Shown here in pieces: positions 1-7,938 of a stretch of 64,000 bases of DNA (position 1 is its first letter; each line of letters starts with the position of its first letter). Below the pieces are notes generated by a model, which was given only the letters and a program-made list of their open reading frames with translations, did not search any database and was not told the origin of the DNA. The translations under genes were made by a program, and so were the position numbers. The stretch is from NCBI GenBank assembly GCA_963811805.1, contig CAWESU010000001.1:496001-560000 (forward strand), in the 5' to 3' direction. This DNA comes from DAHUXN01 sp963811805 (lineage in GTDB: Bacteria; Acidobacteriota; Terriglobia; Acidiferrales; UBA7541).

Positions 1-29
1 ACAATGGCCATAATTCGCTGCCCCGGCTC

Positions 30-1448
30 CTAATTTCTGTGCCAGTACGTTTCCCACCCCAGATACCGAGTCGCCGCTTCGTGCACCGCTCCGGCAACCG
101 AAGAGAAATTCGCCGCCACGTGGTGCTCGAATCCGTTCTCGCAGATGTAGCGCAACAGCTTTTGCATCCCCGGAATCTCCACCACCCCTGCACCGCCGAA
201 CGTCTCCAGCGGATCGTCCGTAAACCTCCCTCCGCCGACGTACCCGCGCACCCGCCCCGCGCGATCGTCGGTCGAGAAACGCGCGTAGGACATCGCTCCC
301 GCCTTCACCAGCCCCACGCAGGTGCCGAAAGTGTTTTCCTTCCCCACCGTCCCGGCGATGATCGCCTGATAATCCATTTTCACGTTCTTCAGAAATTGCT
401 TCGGCAGATTGCTGCAGTGAAAGCACACCGCCTTGTCCGGATTGTCCCCGTAATTATTATTCCAATCGAGCAGCGCGCTCGGCGTCTGCGACGCCAGCCG
501 CAGCGCATGCATGCTCAGCACTCCGCAAATGTCCACTTCGCACGCGCTCGACATCAAATCGTCGCTCATCATGCTCATCACCGTGCACGGCACCACGCCC
601 AGATTCTCCTCGATCGACGTCCAGCACTGGATCGCGCTGATGGTCACGTCCGTCTGCTTCATCCATTGGTCGATCACCGCTCCCAGCTTGGCCATCTTGA
701 GCAACGCCGTCTTCGGCACGTCGTTCGTCGACACGTATTTCTCAATCGATTGCAGCTTCGCCACCGCCGCGCCGTCGGTATCGCTCATTCTCTGAATCCG
801 CCCGATCACTTCCGACAGGTCCAGCGTCTCCACCGATATGCCCTGCCCCTCCAAAATCTTTTCGCTGTAACGCACCGTATTGAACGCCGCCGGCCGCGCG
901 CCGATGCTGCCAATGCGCAGGTCCCGGAGGCCCTTCACCACGCGGCAAACGCTCGCAAACCATTCCAGGTCCTTCTTGAACTCGGCGGAAGCAGGTGTGA
1001 CCGTATGCGACGTCGTGAGCGAATAGGGAATGCCGTATTGCATCAAATTATTGCACGCCGACATTTTCCCGCAGAAACTGTCGCGTCGGTGCGAGATGGT
1101 CATTTTCGACGGCGTGTCCGGAGTCGCCTGCACCAGCACCGGAACGCGCAACCGCGACAGCCGCAGCGTGTCCGCGATGGCCCGCTCGTCGCCGAAGTTC
1201 GGCAGCGTCACAATCACTCCATCGATCCGCTCACCATGCGCGCGAAACAGCTCCGCGCAGCGCTTCGCCTCTTCGTGCGTTTCCACCGCTCCATACCGGC
1301 TTTGCTCGGCGCTCAGCGCCACAACCTCCATCCCGGCTCCTTGCAGCACCTGCATCATTTCCTGCCGGCCAGACTCCGCCAAATGCCCCGGGAAAAACCC
1401 CCGATTGCCGACAATCAAGCCCATGGTCATCTTCTTCTCAGCGGACAT
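30..1448 (-). CDS. L-fucose/L-arabinose isomerase family protein
   Basis: A cytosolic protein of 472 aa related to the fucose/arabinose isomerase fold, which interconverts aldoses and ketoses using a divalent metal. The N-terminal Rossmann-like part starts with GLIVGNRGFFPGH and contains DGVIVTLPNFGDE near residue 100. The C-terminal half has an acidic metal-site-like stretch, CEVDICGVLSMHAL, and conserved blocks WNNNYG and FCGKMSACNNLMQYG. The ATG at 1448 is preceded by GAGGG at a good distance; an ATG six codons in is possible. It lies downstream of a secreted alpha-galactosidase on the same strand, which suggests use of released sugars. The real substrate cannot be told from sequence, since many members of this family have not been assayed. 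Confidence 0.85.
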   Translation of the reverse strand: MSAEKKMTMGLIVGNRGFFPGHLAESGRQEMMQVLQGAGMEVVALSAEQSRYGAVETHEEAKRCAELFRAHGERIDGVIVTLPNFGDERAIADTLRLSRLRVPVLVQATPDTPSKMTISHRRDSFCGKMSACNNLMQYGIPYSLTTSHTVTPASAEFKKDLEWFASVCRVVKGLRDLRIGSIGARPAAFNTVRYSEKILEGQGISVETLDLSEVIGRIQRMSDTDGAAVAKLQSIEKYVSTNDVPKTALLKMAKLGAVIDQWMKQTDVTISAIQCWTSIEENLGVVPCTVMSMMSDDLMSSACEVDICGVLSMHALRLASQTPSALLDWNNNYGDNPDKAVCFHCSNLPKQFLKNVKMDYQAIIAGTVGKENTFGTCVGLVKAGAMSYARFSTDDRAGRVRGYVGGGRFTDDPLETFGGAGVVEIPGMQKLLRYICENGFEHHVAANFSSVAGAVHEAATRYLGWETYWHRN

Positions 1449-1763
1449 TCAATCCCTCGTCAACAAGCAGCCGCGGTAAACCAATTCCCGCCTGGCTCCG
1501 AGCAGCATCCGGGCCGGGCCTCACCATCGCAATTTTCAAGCAAACGTTTACTTGGACTTCCGAAATTACCGGCTTGCCTCCGGTCTGTCAATGCGCAGCC
1601 GGCGCCCCACGCCGTCATTCTCGCGTCGCACGCGCAGGCAGGCTTCTTCCATGATGACCAATGAGAATGACCAATGACAATTGAAGATGCGCAGGGAATT
1701 TCCTGATGATCGGCCAGGCGCGTCAGCGATTGCGCGCGCCGCACTTTTCATCCCATCCGCAAA
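1449..1763. other. 315-bp intergenic region with a LacI-type operator candidate
   Basis: Both flanking genes are on the minus strand, so this is the leader of the isomerase gene. Apart from the operator-like palindrome at 1540-1551 I see no convincing gene, terminator or promoter. Short open frames on both strands here lack ribosome binding sites. Confidence 0.5.
1540..1551 (-). promoter_or_regulatory. LacI/GalR-type operator candidate
   Basis: On the minus strand the site reads GTAAACGTTTGC, a 12-bp palindrome around a central CG with one mismatch. This is the typical form of LacI/GalR-family operators. It lies about 90 bp upstream of the isomerase start, where it could repress or block transcription. 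No LacI-family gene is inside the window, so the regulator is unknown. Confidence 0.4.
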
Positions 1764-2918
1764 TTACTTCGCCCGGATCCGCACCAGCACCACTCCATGC
1801 CTGGGCACGTACGCGCTGAATTTGTCCGTAAACGTTCCGCGGTCCTTATGCAACAAAAGGTCGCGCACCGTAGCGTCGCCGCTCAAGCCGATGTCGGAAA
1901 AATTCACCGTCATCTGCTCCGTCGTGTACTGGCGATTGAACAATCCCACCACCTTGCTGCCGTCCGCCATCGGCTTCATCCAAATCTCGAACGGCCCCTC
2001 CTGCTTGACGCGGTATCCCTGTTTGCCCAGCGGGTCCTGATCGACGGCAATCACTTCAGGATTGGTCAGCAATTCGATCGTGTACGGAGTCATCTGCGTC
2101 AGGTCGTTGCCGGCCATCAGCGGCGCCGCGAGAATCACCCACAGCGCCATGTGCGTCCGGTATTCGTCCTCCGACATTCCTCCGTTGCCCACCTCCAGCA
2201 TATCCGGATCGTTCCAGTGGCCCGGGCCCGCGTATTTCTCCAAGCCGTTCTGATTGAATCCATTTTCCGCCATCGAAAAATACCGATCGCTGATGTCGCC
2301 CGTGGTTCGCCACAGATTCCCGCCGACCGAAGGGCCCCACTCCCAAACTTTGTGCCATCCGTATTGGCACAGGCTGAACACAATCGGCCGCCCGGTCTTG
2401 AGCAGCGCCTCGTCCATTTTCGTGTAGGCGGCCTTCATATCGTCGACGCTTCCGCCCGACTGGCACCAATCGTACTTCAGGTAATCCATCCCCCAGCTCG
2501 CATAGGTCTGCGCGTCCTGTTCTTCATGCCCCAGGCTCCCTGTATAATCAGCGCAGGTCTTCGCCGCCGGCGAAGAATAAATTCCCAGCTTCAGCCCTTT
2601 GCTGTGCACGTAATCCGCCAGCGCTTTCATGTCCGGAAACTTATCATTTGGATGGATGAATCCCTGCGCGTCGCGCTGCCCCGCCCACGTGTCGTCGATC
2701 ACGATGTACTCGTATCCCGCCGCCTTCATGCCGCTCGAAACCATCGCGTCGGCTTCCTCGCGCACGATTTTGTCGTCGATGCGCTCGGCGAAATGGTTCC
2801 AACTGTTCCAGCCCATCGGTGGCGTCGCCGCCAGTTCCGTCTGCTGCGCGGCGCACGGCAGCGAAAACGCCATCGCCACGAAAACGATCACGACACACGC
2901 GAAGAAACCTTTACGCAT
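1764..2918 (-). CDS. secreted GH27 alpha-galactosidase
   Basis: Glycoside hydrolase family 27, releasing terminal alpha-galactose (or a related sugar) from oligosaccharides outside the cytoplasm. After a signal peptide (MRKGFF, a hydrophobic core, then CAAQQ) the catalytic barrel begins with PPMGWNSWNHF. The expected nucleophile Asp is in YLKYDWC and the acid/base Asp is in WNDPDML; VIDDTW is the usual substrate-binding motif. A C-terminal beta domain follows. I chose the ATG at 2918 because GAAAGGACG lies about 10 bases upstream and a proper signal peptide then begins; an ATG at 2957 would add 13 uncharged and basic residues. Length, about 384 aa, is normal for the family. Same strand as the isomerase downstream. 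Confidence 0.93.
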   Translation of the reverse strand: MRKGFFACVVIVFVAMAFSLPCAAQQTELAATPPMGWNSWNHFAERIDDKIVREEADAMVSSGMKAAGYEYIVIDDTWAGQRDAQGFIHPNDKFPDMKALADYVHSKGLKLGIYSSPAAKTCADYTGSLGHEEQDAQTYASWGMDYLKYDWCQSGGSVDDMKAAYTKMDEALLKTGRPIVFSLCQYGWHKVWEWGPSVGGNLWRTTGDISDRYFSMAENGFNQNGLEKYAGPGHWNDPDMLEVGNGGMSEDEYRTHMALWVILAAPLMAGNDLTQMTPYTIELLTNPEVIAVDQDPLGKQGYRVKQEGPFEIWMKPMADGSKVVGLFNRQYTTEQMTVNFSDIGLSGDATVRDLLLHKDRGTFTDKFSAYVPRHGVVLVRIRAK

Positions 2919-3112
2919 TTTCTCTCGTCCTTTCGAGCGGCCACCGCCACTCATCACCCGCCCACCGTATGCGACCGGGAGTATATCGCATTCCCTGCGC
3001 GCCAGAAGCCCCGGGGGTTTGGCGCCTCGCCATCCAACCCGCCGCCCCGCGCCGTTCGCCCTCCAACAGTGCTAAAATCTCTATGCCAGAATTCACCACA
3101 TAAAAAACTCCC

Positions 3113-4174
3113 ATGATTCCCTCCGCCCTCAAGAAAATCATCGCCGGCGGCGACCTCTCCCGCGCCGAAGCCGAAGCTTCGATGGAGCAAATCCTCTCCG
3201 GCAACGCCAACGACGTGCTCATCGCCGCCCTGCTCACCGCTCTGCGCATGAAAGGTGAAACCGTCGACGAGCTCGTCGGCTTCGCCACCGCCATGCGCAA
3301 CCACGCCACGCCGATTTTCCCCGCCAGCTACAGCCACGCCCGCGAAATCCTCGTCGATACCTCCGGCACGGGCGGCGACGGCTGCGACACTTTCAACGTT
3401 TCTACCGCCACCGCCTTCGTCGTCGCTGGTGCCGGCGTGCGCGTCGCCAAGCACGGCAACCGCGCCGCCAGTTCGCGCTGCGGCTCCGCCGACGTTCTCG
3501 AACAGCTCGGCCTCTCTCTCGACCAGCCGCCCGAACGCGTCCGCCAGGCCATCGAAGAAATCGGCATCGGCTTTCTCTTCGCGCCCGCCATTCACACCGC
3601 GATGAAATACGCCATGCCCGTGCGCCGCGCCCTCGGCATACGCACCGTTTTCAATCTTCTCGGCCCGCTCACCAATCCCGCCGGAGCCGCCGCACAAGTC
3701 GTCGGCGTCTCCGCCCCGCAGTTCACCGAACTTCTCGCCCGCGCCCTCGCGCAGCTCGGCGTCAAGCGCGCCTTCGTCGTTCACGGTGCCGACGGCCTCG
3801 ACGAAATTTCCGTCAGCGCCGAGACCCACATCGCCGAACTCAGCGGCGGCGTCGTCCGCACCTACAAAATTTCTCCTGAGGATTTCGGCCTCCGCCGCGC
3901 CGCGCGCGAAGCCGTCGCCGGCGGCGACGCCAAGCACAACGCCGAGATCATCCACAAAGTCCTCGGCCGCTCGCTCCTCTATCGCGAACACGGCGCGCAC
4001 CGCGACATCGTTCTTGCCAACGCCTCCGCCGCTCTCGTCGCCGCTGGCCGCGCCGGAAATTTCCGCGACGGCGTCAATCTCGCCGCCGAATCCATCGACT
4101 CCGGCTCCGCCCGCCAAAAACTCGACGCCCTCGTCCGTTTCACCCAAGCCACAAACGCTCCCGCCTCCACCTGA
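3113..4174 (+). CDS. trpD: anthranilate phosphoribosyltransferase TrpD
   Basis: Second step of tryptophan synthesis: anthranilate plus PRPP gives phosphoribosyl-anthranilate, in the cytoplasm. The 353-aa protein shows the N-terminal helical domain and the PRPP-binding motif GTGGD at residues 85-89, followed by KHGNRAASS at 113-121 and the late conserved LGPLTNP block. Length is normal. No clear Shine-Dalgarno precedes the ATG at 3113; the leader is AT-rich just before it. The gene stands alone here, about 10 kb from trpE and trpG, which are on the other strand, so the Trp genes are split. Confidence 0.96.
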   Translation: MIPSALKKIIAGGDLSRAEAEASMEQILSGNANDVLIAALLTALRMKGETVDELVGFATAMRNHATPIFPASYSHAREILVDTSGTGGDGCDTFNVSTATAFVVAGAGVRVAKHGNRAASSRCGSADVLEQLGLSLDQPPERVRQAIEEIGIGFLFAPAIHTAMKYAMPVRRALGIRTVFNLLGPLTNPAGAAAQVVGVSAPQFTELLARALAQLGVKRAFVVHGADGLDEISVSAETHIAELSGGVVRTYKISPEDFGLRRAAREAVAGGDAKHNAEIIHKVLGRSLLYREHGAHRDIVLANASAALVAAGRAGNFRDGVNLAAESIDSGSARQKLDALVRFTQATNAPAST

Positions 4175-4385
4175 GCTCGCCCACGCGAAACTCTCACCTT
4201 GTTGCGATCATGCCGCGTCGGTTTGTTGTGAAAAGAAACAAATGCCTTCGTGCCCTTCTTCCGGTTGCGCGCTTCATCCGCGCAAGGTAGTCAAGTCGCG
4301 CTGCTCCCCGGTGCGGCTTACCCTGTGCGCAGTCGAAGGTCGCCCCCTTCACCCTCCGTCGGTTGTTTCGCCTTTCATTCTCTCG

Positions 4386-4414
4386 TTGACTTTGCGCCGC
4401 AGCATCGCTAAATT
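4386..4414 (+). promoter_or_regulatory. sigma-70-type promoter candidate for the ABC transporter
   Basis: TTGACT at 4386-4391 and TAAATT at 4409-4414 are separated by exactly 17 bp. The start of transcription would be near 4421, giving a leader of about 215 nt before the ATPase gene. Confidence 0.4.
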
Positions 4415-4449
4415 ATTTCCGCACGCCTTAACGAAAGGCGGTCACCCTC

Positions 4450-4476
4450 GTGAAGATCATCATCGATCTCCTCTAA
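4450..4476 (+). other. possible eight-codon leader ORF
   Basis: GTG followed by seven sense codons (MKIIIDLL) and TAA, preceded by GAAAGGCGG about 11 bases upstream. It falls inside the predicted leader of the ABC transporter mRNA. It could be an upstream mini-ORF or chance; the sequence alone does not decide. Confidence 0.2.
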
Positions 4477-4635
4477 GTCTCGGCCGGAAGCGCAATGGCT
4501 TTCGCGCGCCGCCATTCCGTCTTGTTTTTTGACTCGTTTTTTTCAGTTCACTCTCTGAGATTTTCTTTCGGGTCTTATTTTTTCGCCGTGACTGCAGTGA
4601 AACAATTACGGCGCATCGCAGCGGAGAAATTGCAC

Positions 4636-5577
4636 ATGAGCCACTTTGCTTTGGAAGTCGAAAATCTGGCGAAGGTCTACGAGCGCCGCGGACAAAAACC
4701 GGTGCGCGCGGTGGACGGAATTTCTTTTTCCGTGCCGCGCGGAGAGATTTTCGGGTTGCTCGGCCCGAACGGCGCGGGAAAAACCACGCTGCTGAAAGTG
4801 CTCACCACTTTGCTGCGTCCCACCAGCGGCGCGGCGCGCATCGAGGGATTCGACGTGGTGACGCGGCCGCTCGAAGTGCGCAAGCGCATTTCCATGGTTC
4901 TGCAGGAGACCGCCGCGGAATTGTTCTTGAGCGTGCGCGACAATTTGCTGACGTTCGCCCGCTTCCACGGACTCGATTCGAAGACGGCGCGGCAGCGCGC
5001 GGACTTGCTGCTGGACAAATTCCAGATCGCTTCTTACGCGGAGCAAAAAGTGCAGGACCTGAGCGGCGGCTCGCGGCGGCGCGTGCAAGTGTCGAAAATG
5101 TTCATGGTGGATACGCCGGTGCTTTTTCTGGACGAGTTTTCGACCGGCATGGATCCGATTTTGAAGCGTGCGGTGATGGGATATTTGCGCGAGGAGTCGG
5201 CGAAGGGCCGCACCATTGTGCTGACCACGCAAATTCTGAGCGAGGCGGAGGAATTGTGCGACGACATTTTAATCATGAATCGGGGCAAGCAAGTGGCGCG
5301 CGGCGACTTGAATGCGCTGAAATTGCTTTCGGCGGGCGTGTATGAAATTTCGCTGACGTTCGACAAGTTGCCGGAGACGATTGCCGAGCACGTGGCGGCG
5401 CTGAAGCCGCTGCGTTCGCACGTGGATGGGAATACGATCGAAGTCTCGTTGAAAGTGGAAGAGGCCAATGTGCTCGATATCGTGAGCGACCTTTCGAAGA
5501 AAGGCCGCGTGCTGCGCGTGGAAGTGAGCGGCGCGAGCCTGGAAGATATTTTCGTCGAACTGACGAAGGAGGGGTGA
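4636..5577 (+). CDS. ABC transporter ATP-binding protein (ABC-2 type exporter)
   Basis: ATPase of a two-component exporter, acting at the inner face of the cytoplasmic membrane. Counting from the ATG at 4636, Walker A GPNGAGKT is at residues 43-50, the signature is LSGGSRRRVQV, and Walker B is VLFLDEFSTGMDP. A C-terminal DUF4162-like accessory domain follows, as in drug, polysaccharide or lipid exporters of the ABC-2 class. I prefer 4636 over the upstream in-frame ATG at 4495 because GGAGAA lies 8 bases before it and the ABC fold begins at once. The stop codon is one base before the ATG of the permease, so the two are co-translated. The substrate is unknown. Confidence 0.93.
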   Translation: MSHFALEVENLAKVYERRGQKPVRAVDGISFSVPRGEIFGLLGPNGAGKTTLLKVLTTLLRPTSGAARIEGFDVVTRPLEVRKRISMVLQETAAELFLSVRDNLLTFARFHGLDSKTARQRADLLLDKFQIASYAEQKVQDLSGGSRRRVQVSKMFMVDTPVLFLDEFSTGMDPILKRAVMGYLREESAKGRTIVLTTQILSEAEELCDDILIMNRGKQVARGDLNALKLLSAGVYEISLTFDKLPETIAEHVAALKPLRSHVDGNTIEVSLKVEEANVLDIVSDLSKKGRVLRVEVSGASLEDIFVELTKEG

Positions 5578-5578
5578 G

Positions 5579-6334
5579 ATGGGTCCGCTGGCGGCGATCG
5601 TTTATCGCGAGAGCAAAATTCGCTCGACCAACATCACGTTCATGTTTTTCGATTTGTTCTACCCGCTGCTGTATCTGCTGATGTTCGGCGTGGGCGTGAA
5701 CGCCGCGTTGGGCACGCCTTCGCTCGGCGCGGGAATCGATTACAACTCGTTTTTTCTCGCCGGAGTGCTGGGCATGGCGAGTTTCGGGATTGCCACGACG
5801 AGTTCGTGGTCGTTTTTCCTGGACCGCGACAACGGAATTTTCTACGAGATGCTGACCTACCCGATGCGGCGTTCGGAATATCTGCTGGGAAAAGTGCTGT
5901 TCAACATCTGCATCGGAATCCTGCAGGCGGTGATTACGATTGCGCTCGGCTGCCTGCTGCTGAAGATTCATTTACAATGGCGGTTGCTGCCCATTCTGGC
6001 CGTAGGGGTGATCGGCGGGACGGCAGGGTGGTTTTTCTTCTATTCGATTTTTGCGCTGCGGATCCGGCGAAACGACGTGTTCAACAGCGTGGTGAACGTG
6101 TCGTACTTCGTTTTCCTTTTTGCGAGCTCGATGTTTTACCCGCTGGCGCCGCTGCCGAAGTGGTTTCGCGTGACGGCGCTGGCGAATCCGATCACTTGGG
6201 AAGTGGATTTATTCCGCTACAGCTCGATTGGCGTCGGCGTGCCGCGCGTGGTACTGCTCGAGAGCGCTGCATTCGTGCTGTTTGGCCTGGCGAGTTTTGC
6301 CTATGCGGTGCGGAGTTTGAGAGAGCAGGGATGA
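5579..6334 (+). CDS. ABC-2 type transporter permease
   Basis: Membrane subunit paired with the ATPase just upstream. The 251-aa protein has about six hydrophobic segments and the conserved ABC-2 stretch around ANPITWEVDLFRY near the C-terminus, which is typical of NodJ/DrrB-like permeases. It begins one base after the TGA of the ATPase gene. The operon appears to end here: a short hairpin follows and the next gene is convergent. Exported substrate not known. Confidence 0.9.
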   Translation: MGPLAAIVYRESKIRSTNITFMFFDLFYPLLYLLMFGVGVNAALGTPSLGAGIDYNSFFLAGVLGMASFGIATTSSWSFFLDRDNGIFYEMLTYPMRRSEYLLGKVLFNICIGILQAVITIALGCLLLKIHLQWRLLPILAVGVIGGTAGWFFFYSIFALRIRRNDVFNSVVNVSYFVFLFASSMFYPLAPLPKWFRVTALANPITWEVDLFRYSSIGVGVPRVVLLESAAFVLFGLASFAYAVRSLREQG

Positions 6335-6351
6335 AGAACAGTAAGGAGTGA

Positions 6352-6374
6352 CGCTTGCTACGTCAGCGCAAGCG
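6352..6374. terminator. hairpin between convergent genes
   Basis: CGCTTGC and GCAAGCG form a 7-bp stem with a 9-base loop, 17 bases after the permease stop and before the convergent DinB-like gene. There is no U-tract, so it would be a weak or Rho-assisted terminator. Confidence 0.3.
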
Positions 6375-6385
6375 GCGGGCGATGA

Positions 6386-6937
6386 TTAAAACGCGAGGGC
6401 GCCCGAGCCGGAGTCCTTCCAAAGCTTTTCCCAGTTCCAGAGGCCGGAAGTCACCGCGAGGGGCAACGGCAATCCGAGCTGATGCGCGAGCATGCAGACT
6501 TGCCCGCGATGGTGGGCTTCGTGAGCGAGCATGTAGCAGAGCATCTCCGGGCCGACCGGCCAAGGCCGGCCCCAGCCGTCTCTGCGAAAATTCTTGATGC
6601 GGCCGCCGGGCTCGCTGAGCGCTTCGGCGAGCATCCGCTCGCAGCGAGTGCCGCTCTCGGCCAATGCCGCGCGGGCCTGCTTTGGCGTGCAGTGCGCGCG
6701 ATGGAGCTGCCGCGGAGCCCTGAGGTGCGGAGCGGTGAGCCTGACCCACTTGCAGCGCACATTGTGCATGTGCGTGAAGATCGCGCCGATGGGGCGAACC
6801 TGGCCGGGCGGTTTGGCGCTCCAGGCGGCCGGGTCAAGATGTTCGAGCAGAATCTGGTTCATGCGCTCGTTGGCGGCGAAGATCTGGACGGCGGAGCGAC
6901 CGAGTTGCGTTTGCGACTTGGGTTGACGCGTGGCCAC
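6386..6937 (-). CDS. DinB-like four-helix protein
   Basis: A 183-aa protein of the DinB/YfiT-like superfamily: four-helix bundles that bind a divalent metal through three histidines. The metal motif is seen as HMHN near residue 56 and HEAHHRGQ near residue 140. Many members are thiol-dependent transferases (bacillithiol, mycothiol) but most have no known role. It starts with GTG at 6937, preceded by AAGGAG on the minus strand. The C-terminus WNWEKLW matches the conserved end of this family. Confidence 0.85.
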   Translation of the reverse strand: MATRQPKSQTQLGRSAVQIFAANERMNQILLEHLDPAAWSAKPPGQVRPIGAIFTHMHNVRCKWVRLTAPHLRAPRQLHRAHCTPKQARAALAESGTRCERMLAEALSEPGGRIKNFRRDGWGRPWPVGPEMLCYMLAHEAHHRGQVCMLAHQLGLPLPLAVTSGLWNWEKLWKDSGSGALAF

Positions 6938-6965
6938 GATGCGTGCTCCTTGCGCTAATCATACT

Positions 6966-7553
6966 TCATCTCCGACGTGGCCCGCCCGCCGCACGGAATC
7001 CGACGCCGATTTCATAGACGTAGTGCCTGGTGAACCCTTTAGGGTCAGCGACACCGTAGCCAGTCACTTTGCAAAGAAGCTTGTCCGAGTTCAGCCAGCG
7101 CTCGGCCGTGATGTATACGTGGTCATTCCCGAGGACGCTCTTCGCTTCATTTCTGGCGCGCAGAAAATCGATAAGCTTTTCCCGTAAATCAACGCGAGCC
7201 AAAGTCCAGGGCTCAGTAAAGAGAACTGGGTGCGATACGTTACTTCCTTCATAGTCGTTTATGACGAAGGCTTTCGAATTTGGAGACCATAGGACGTCTA
7301 CGTGGCGCCCGTAACGATAAATTTTGATCTCGGTTCCCGTGCGGTGGTCGAGCAACGTGAGAGTGTGCGCAGGGTCTTCCGTCTCACTGTCGAAATTCTT
7401 GATGACAAAACGGCCGTCGGGTGACTTTGATTCTGAACGAATTCCAGGAAACGAAATATTTTGCGGACTGACGCGGGCTGCGATGGTAGCGGATAAAAGA
7501 GCGAGCAGAATGAGCCGAGCTGTTTTCGCGCGTAGCTGGGGCTCCAGACGCAT
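6966..7553 (-). CDS. hypothetical exported protein
   Basis: I do not recognise a named family. From the ATG at 7553 the 195-aa product starts with a basic stretch and a hydrophobic core (LILLALLSATIAA), consistent with a signal peptide or N-terminal anchor. The rest resembles one or two beta-propeller blades: SPDGRFVIKNFDSE and VLWSPNSKAFVINDYEG have the TolB/WD-like look. The longer frame reaching 7631 would run into a perfect hairpin, so the internal ATG is better. It lies upstream of, and in the same direction as, the DinB-like gene, 28 bp away. Confidence 0.6.
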   Translation of the reverse strand: MRLEPQLRAKTARLILLALLSATIAARVSPQNISFPGIRSESKSPDGRFVIKNFDSETEDPAHTLTLLDHRTGTEIKIYRYGRHVDVLWSPNSKAFVINDYEGSNVSHPVLFTEPWTLARVDLREKLIDFLRARNEAKSVLGNDHVYITAERWLNSDKLLCKVTGYGVADPKGFTRHYVYEIGVGFRAAGGPRRR

Positions 7554-7626
7554 CCCGGTACATAATAGCATCGGGCGGGCGGCGCACGCTAAGCGGCGCG
7601 TTTCGGAGATTTTGCCAACCGGGTGC

Positions 7627-7660
7627 CGCACCCTTCGCTGTTCAAGGGTGCGTTTTTTTT
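7627..7660 (+). terminator. Rho-independent terminator-like hairpin (plus strand)
   Basis: CGCACCCTT at 7627-7635 pairs perfectly with AAGGGTGCG at 7644-7652, followed by eight T. It has the right orientation to end a plus-strand transcript, yet no plus-strand gene lies just upstream. It may block antisense read-through, or belong to a dispersed repeat. Confidence 0.55.
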
Positions 7661-7717
7661 GACGTGTCTGTCACGATTTTCCTTGATTATTAGTTAACTC
7701 TGTGGTACACATATCCT

Positions 7718-7788
7718 GCAGCCTGGAAATTCCAGCCTGCGCAGGACTTAGACGGAGGAAGCCGCGGAAACGCGGCTTTTCGCTTTTT
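7718..7788 (+). ncRNA. candidate small structured RNA
   Basis: A promoter-like pair (TTGATT at 7683-7688, 17-bp spacer, TACACA at 7706-7711) precedes about 70 bases that fold into two hairpins. The first has outer arms TCCTGC/GCAGGA and inner arms CTGGAA/TTCCAG. The second, AAGCCGCG-GAAA-CGCGGCTT at 7759-7778 with a T-rich tail, is a good terminator. There is no reading frame of note. I cannot match it to a known RNA family. It could instead be a leader or a relic. Confidence 0.3.
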
Positions 7789-7802
7789 ATGCGCCTTCTA
7801 AA

Positions 7803-7818
7803 TTCTAATCGCGGAAAT
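7803..7818 (+). repeat. 16-bp direct repeat, left copy
   Basis: The 16-mer TTCTAATCGCGGAAAT occurs here and again, identically, at 10316-10331. The IS1595-type element lies between the two copies, but not flush with them: 10 bp separate this copy from the element. In the empty site the copies would have been about 68 bp apart, so the repeat probably predates the insertion. Confidence 0.6.
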
Positions 7819-7828
7819 ATGAAAAATT

Positions 7829-7854
7829 GGGAAGTGTGTACTTAACGCAAGGGG
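7829..7854 (+). repeat. left terminal inverted repeat of the IS1595-type element
   Basis: Outer end GGGAAGT..., pairing with 10240-10265. Mismatches fall at positions 1, 8, 14, 16 and 25 from the end. Confidence 0.85.
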
Positions 7855-7938
7855 TAGGCTATGATAGGGCCTACCAAGAAGCCGCTACCTTGGTTGAAAC
7901 GGCTTACCTCAAGGAAAGATTTGCTCGGGAGATGGCGC

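Larger units (their letters stand above)
4175..4635. other. 461-bp intergenic region ahead of the ABC transporter
   Basis: The region holds a sigma-70-like promoter at 4386-4414 and an eight-codon reading frame at 4450-4476. An in-frame ATG at 4495 would add 47 residues to the ABC ATPase, but the added stretch has no ABC similarity and is unlikely to be translated as part of it. Nothing else is recognisable. Confidence 0.45.

Noticed and set aside
39..1664. Long open frame on the plus strand (541 codons)
   Set aside because: It is antisense to the isomerase gene, very rich in His, Arg and Pro, and has no domain or ribosome site; a high-GC shadow.
1797..3116. Plus-strand open frame of 439 codons
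   Set aside because: Antisense to the GH27 gene, with biased composition and no recognisable motif.
2954..4147. Minus-strand open frame of 397 codons
   Set aside because: Antisense to trpD; Gly/Ala/Glu-rich with no domain. trpD has clear motifs in the other strand.
7324..7662. Plus-strand frame ending at the terminator near 7650
   Set aside because: It is antisense to the exported protein gene and has no ribosome site or motif, so the terminator does not prove a gene here.
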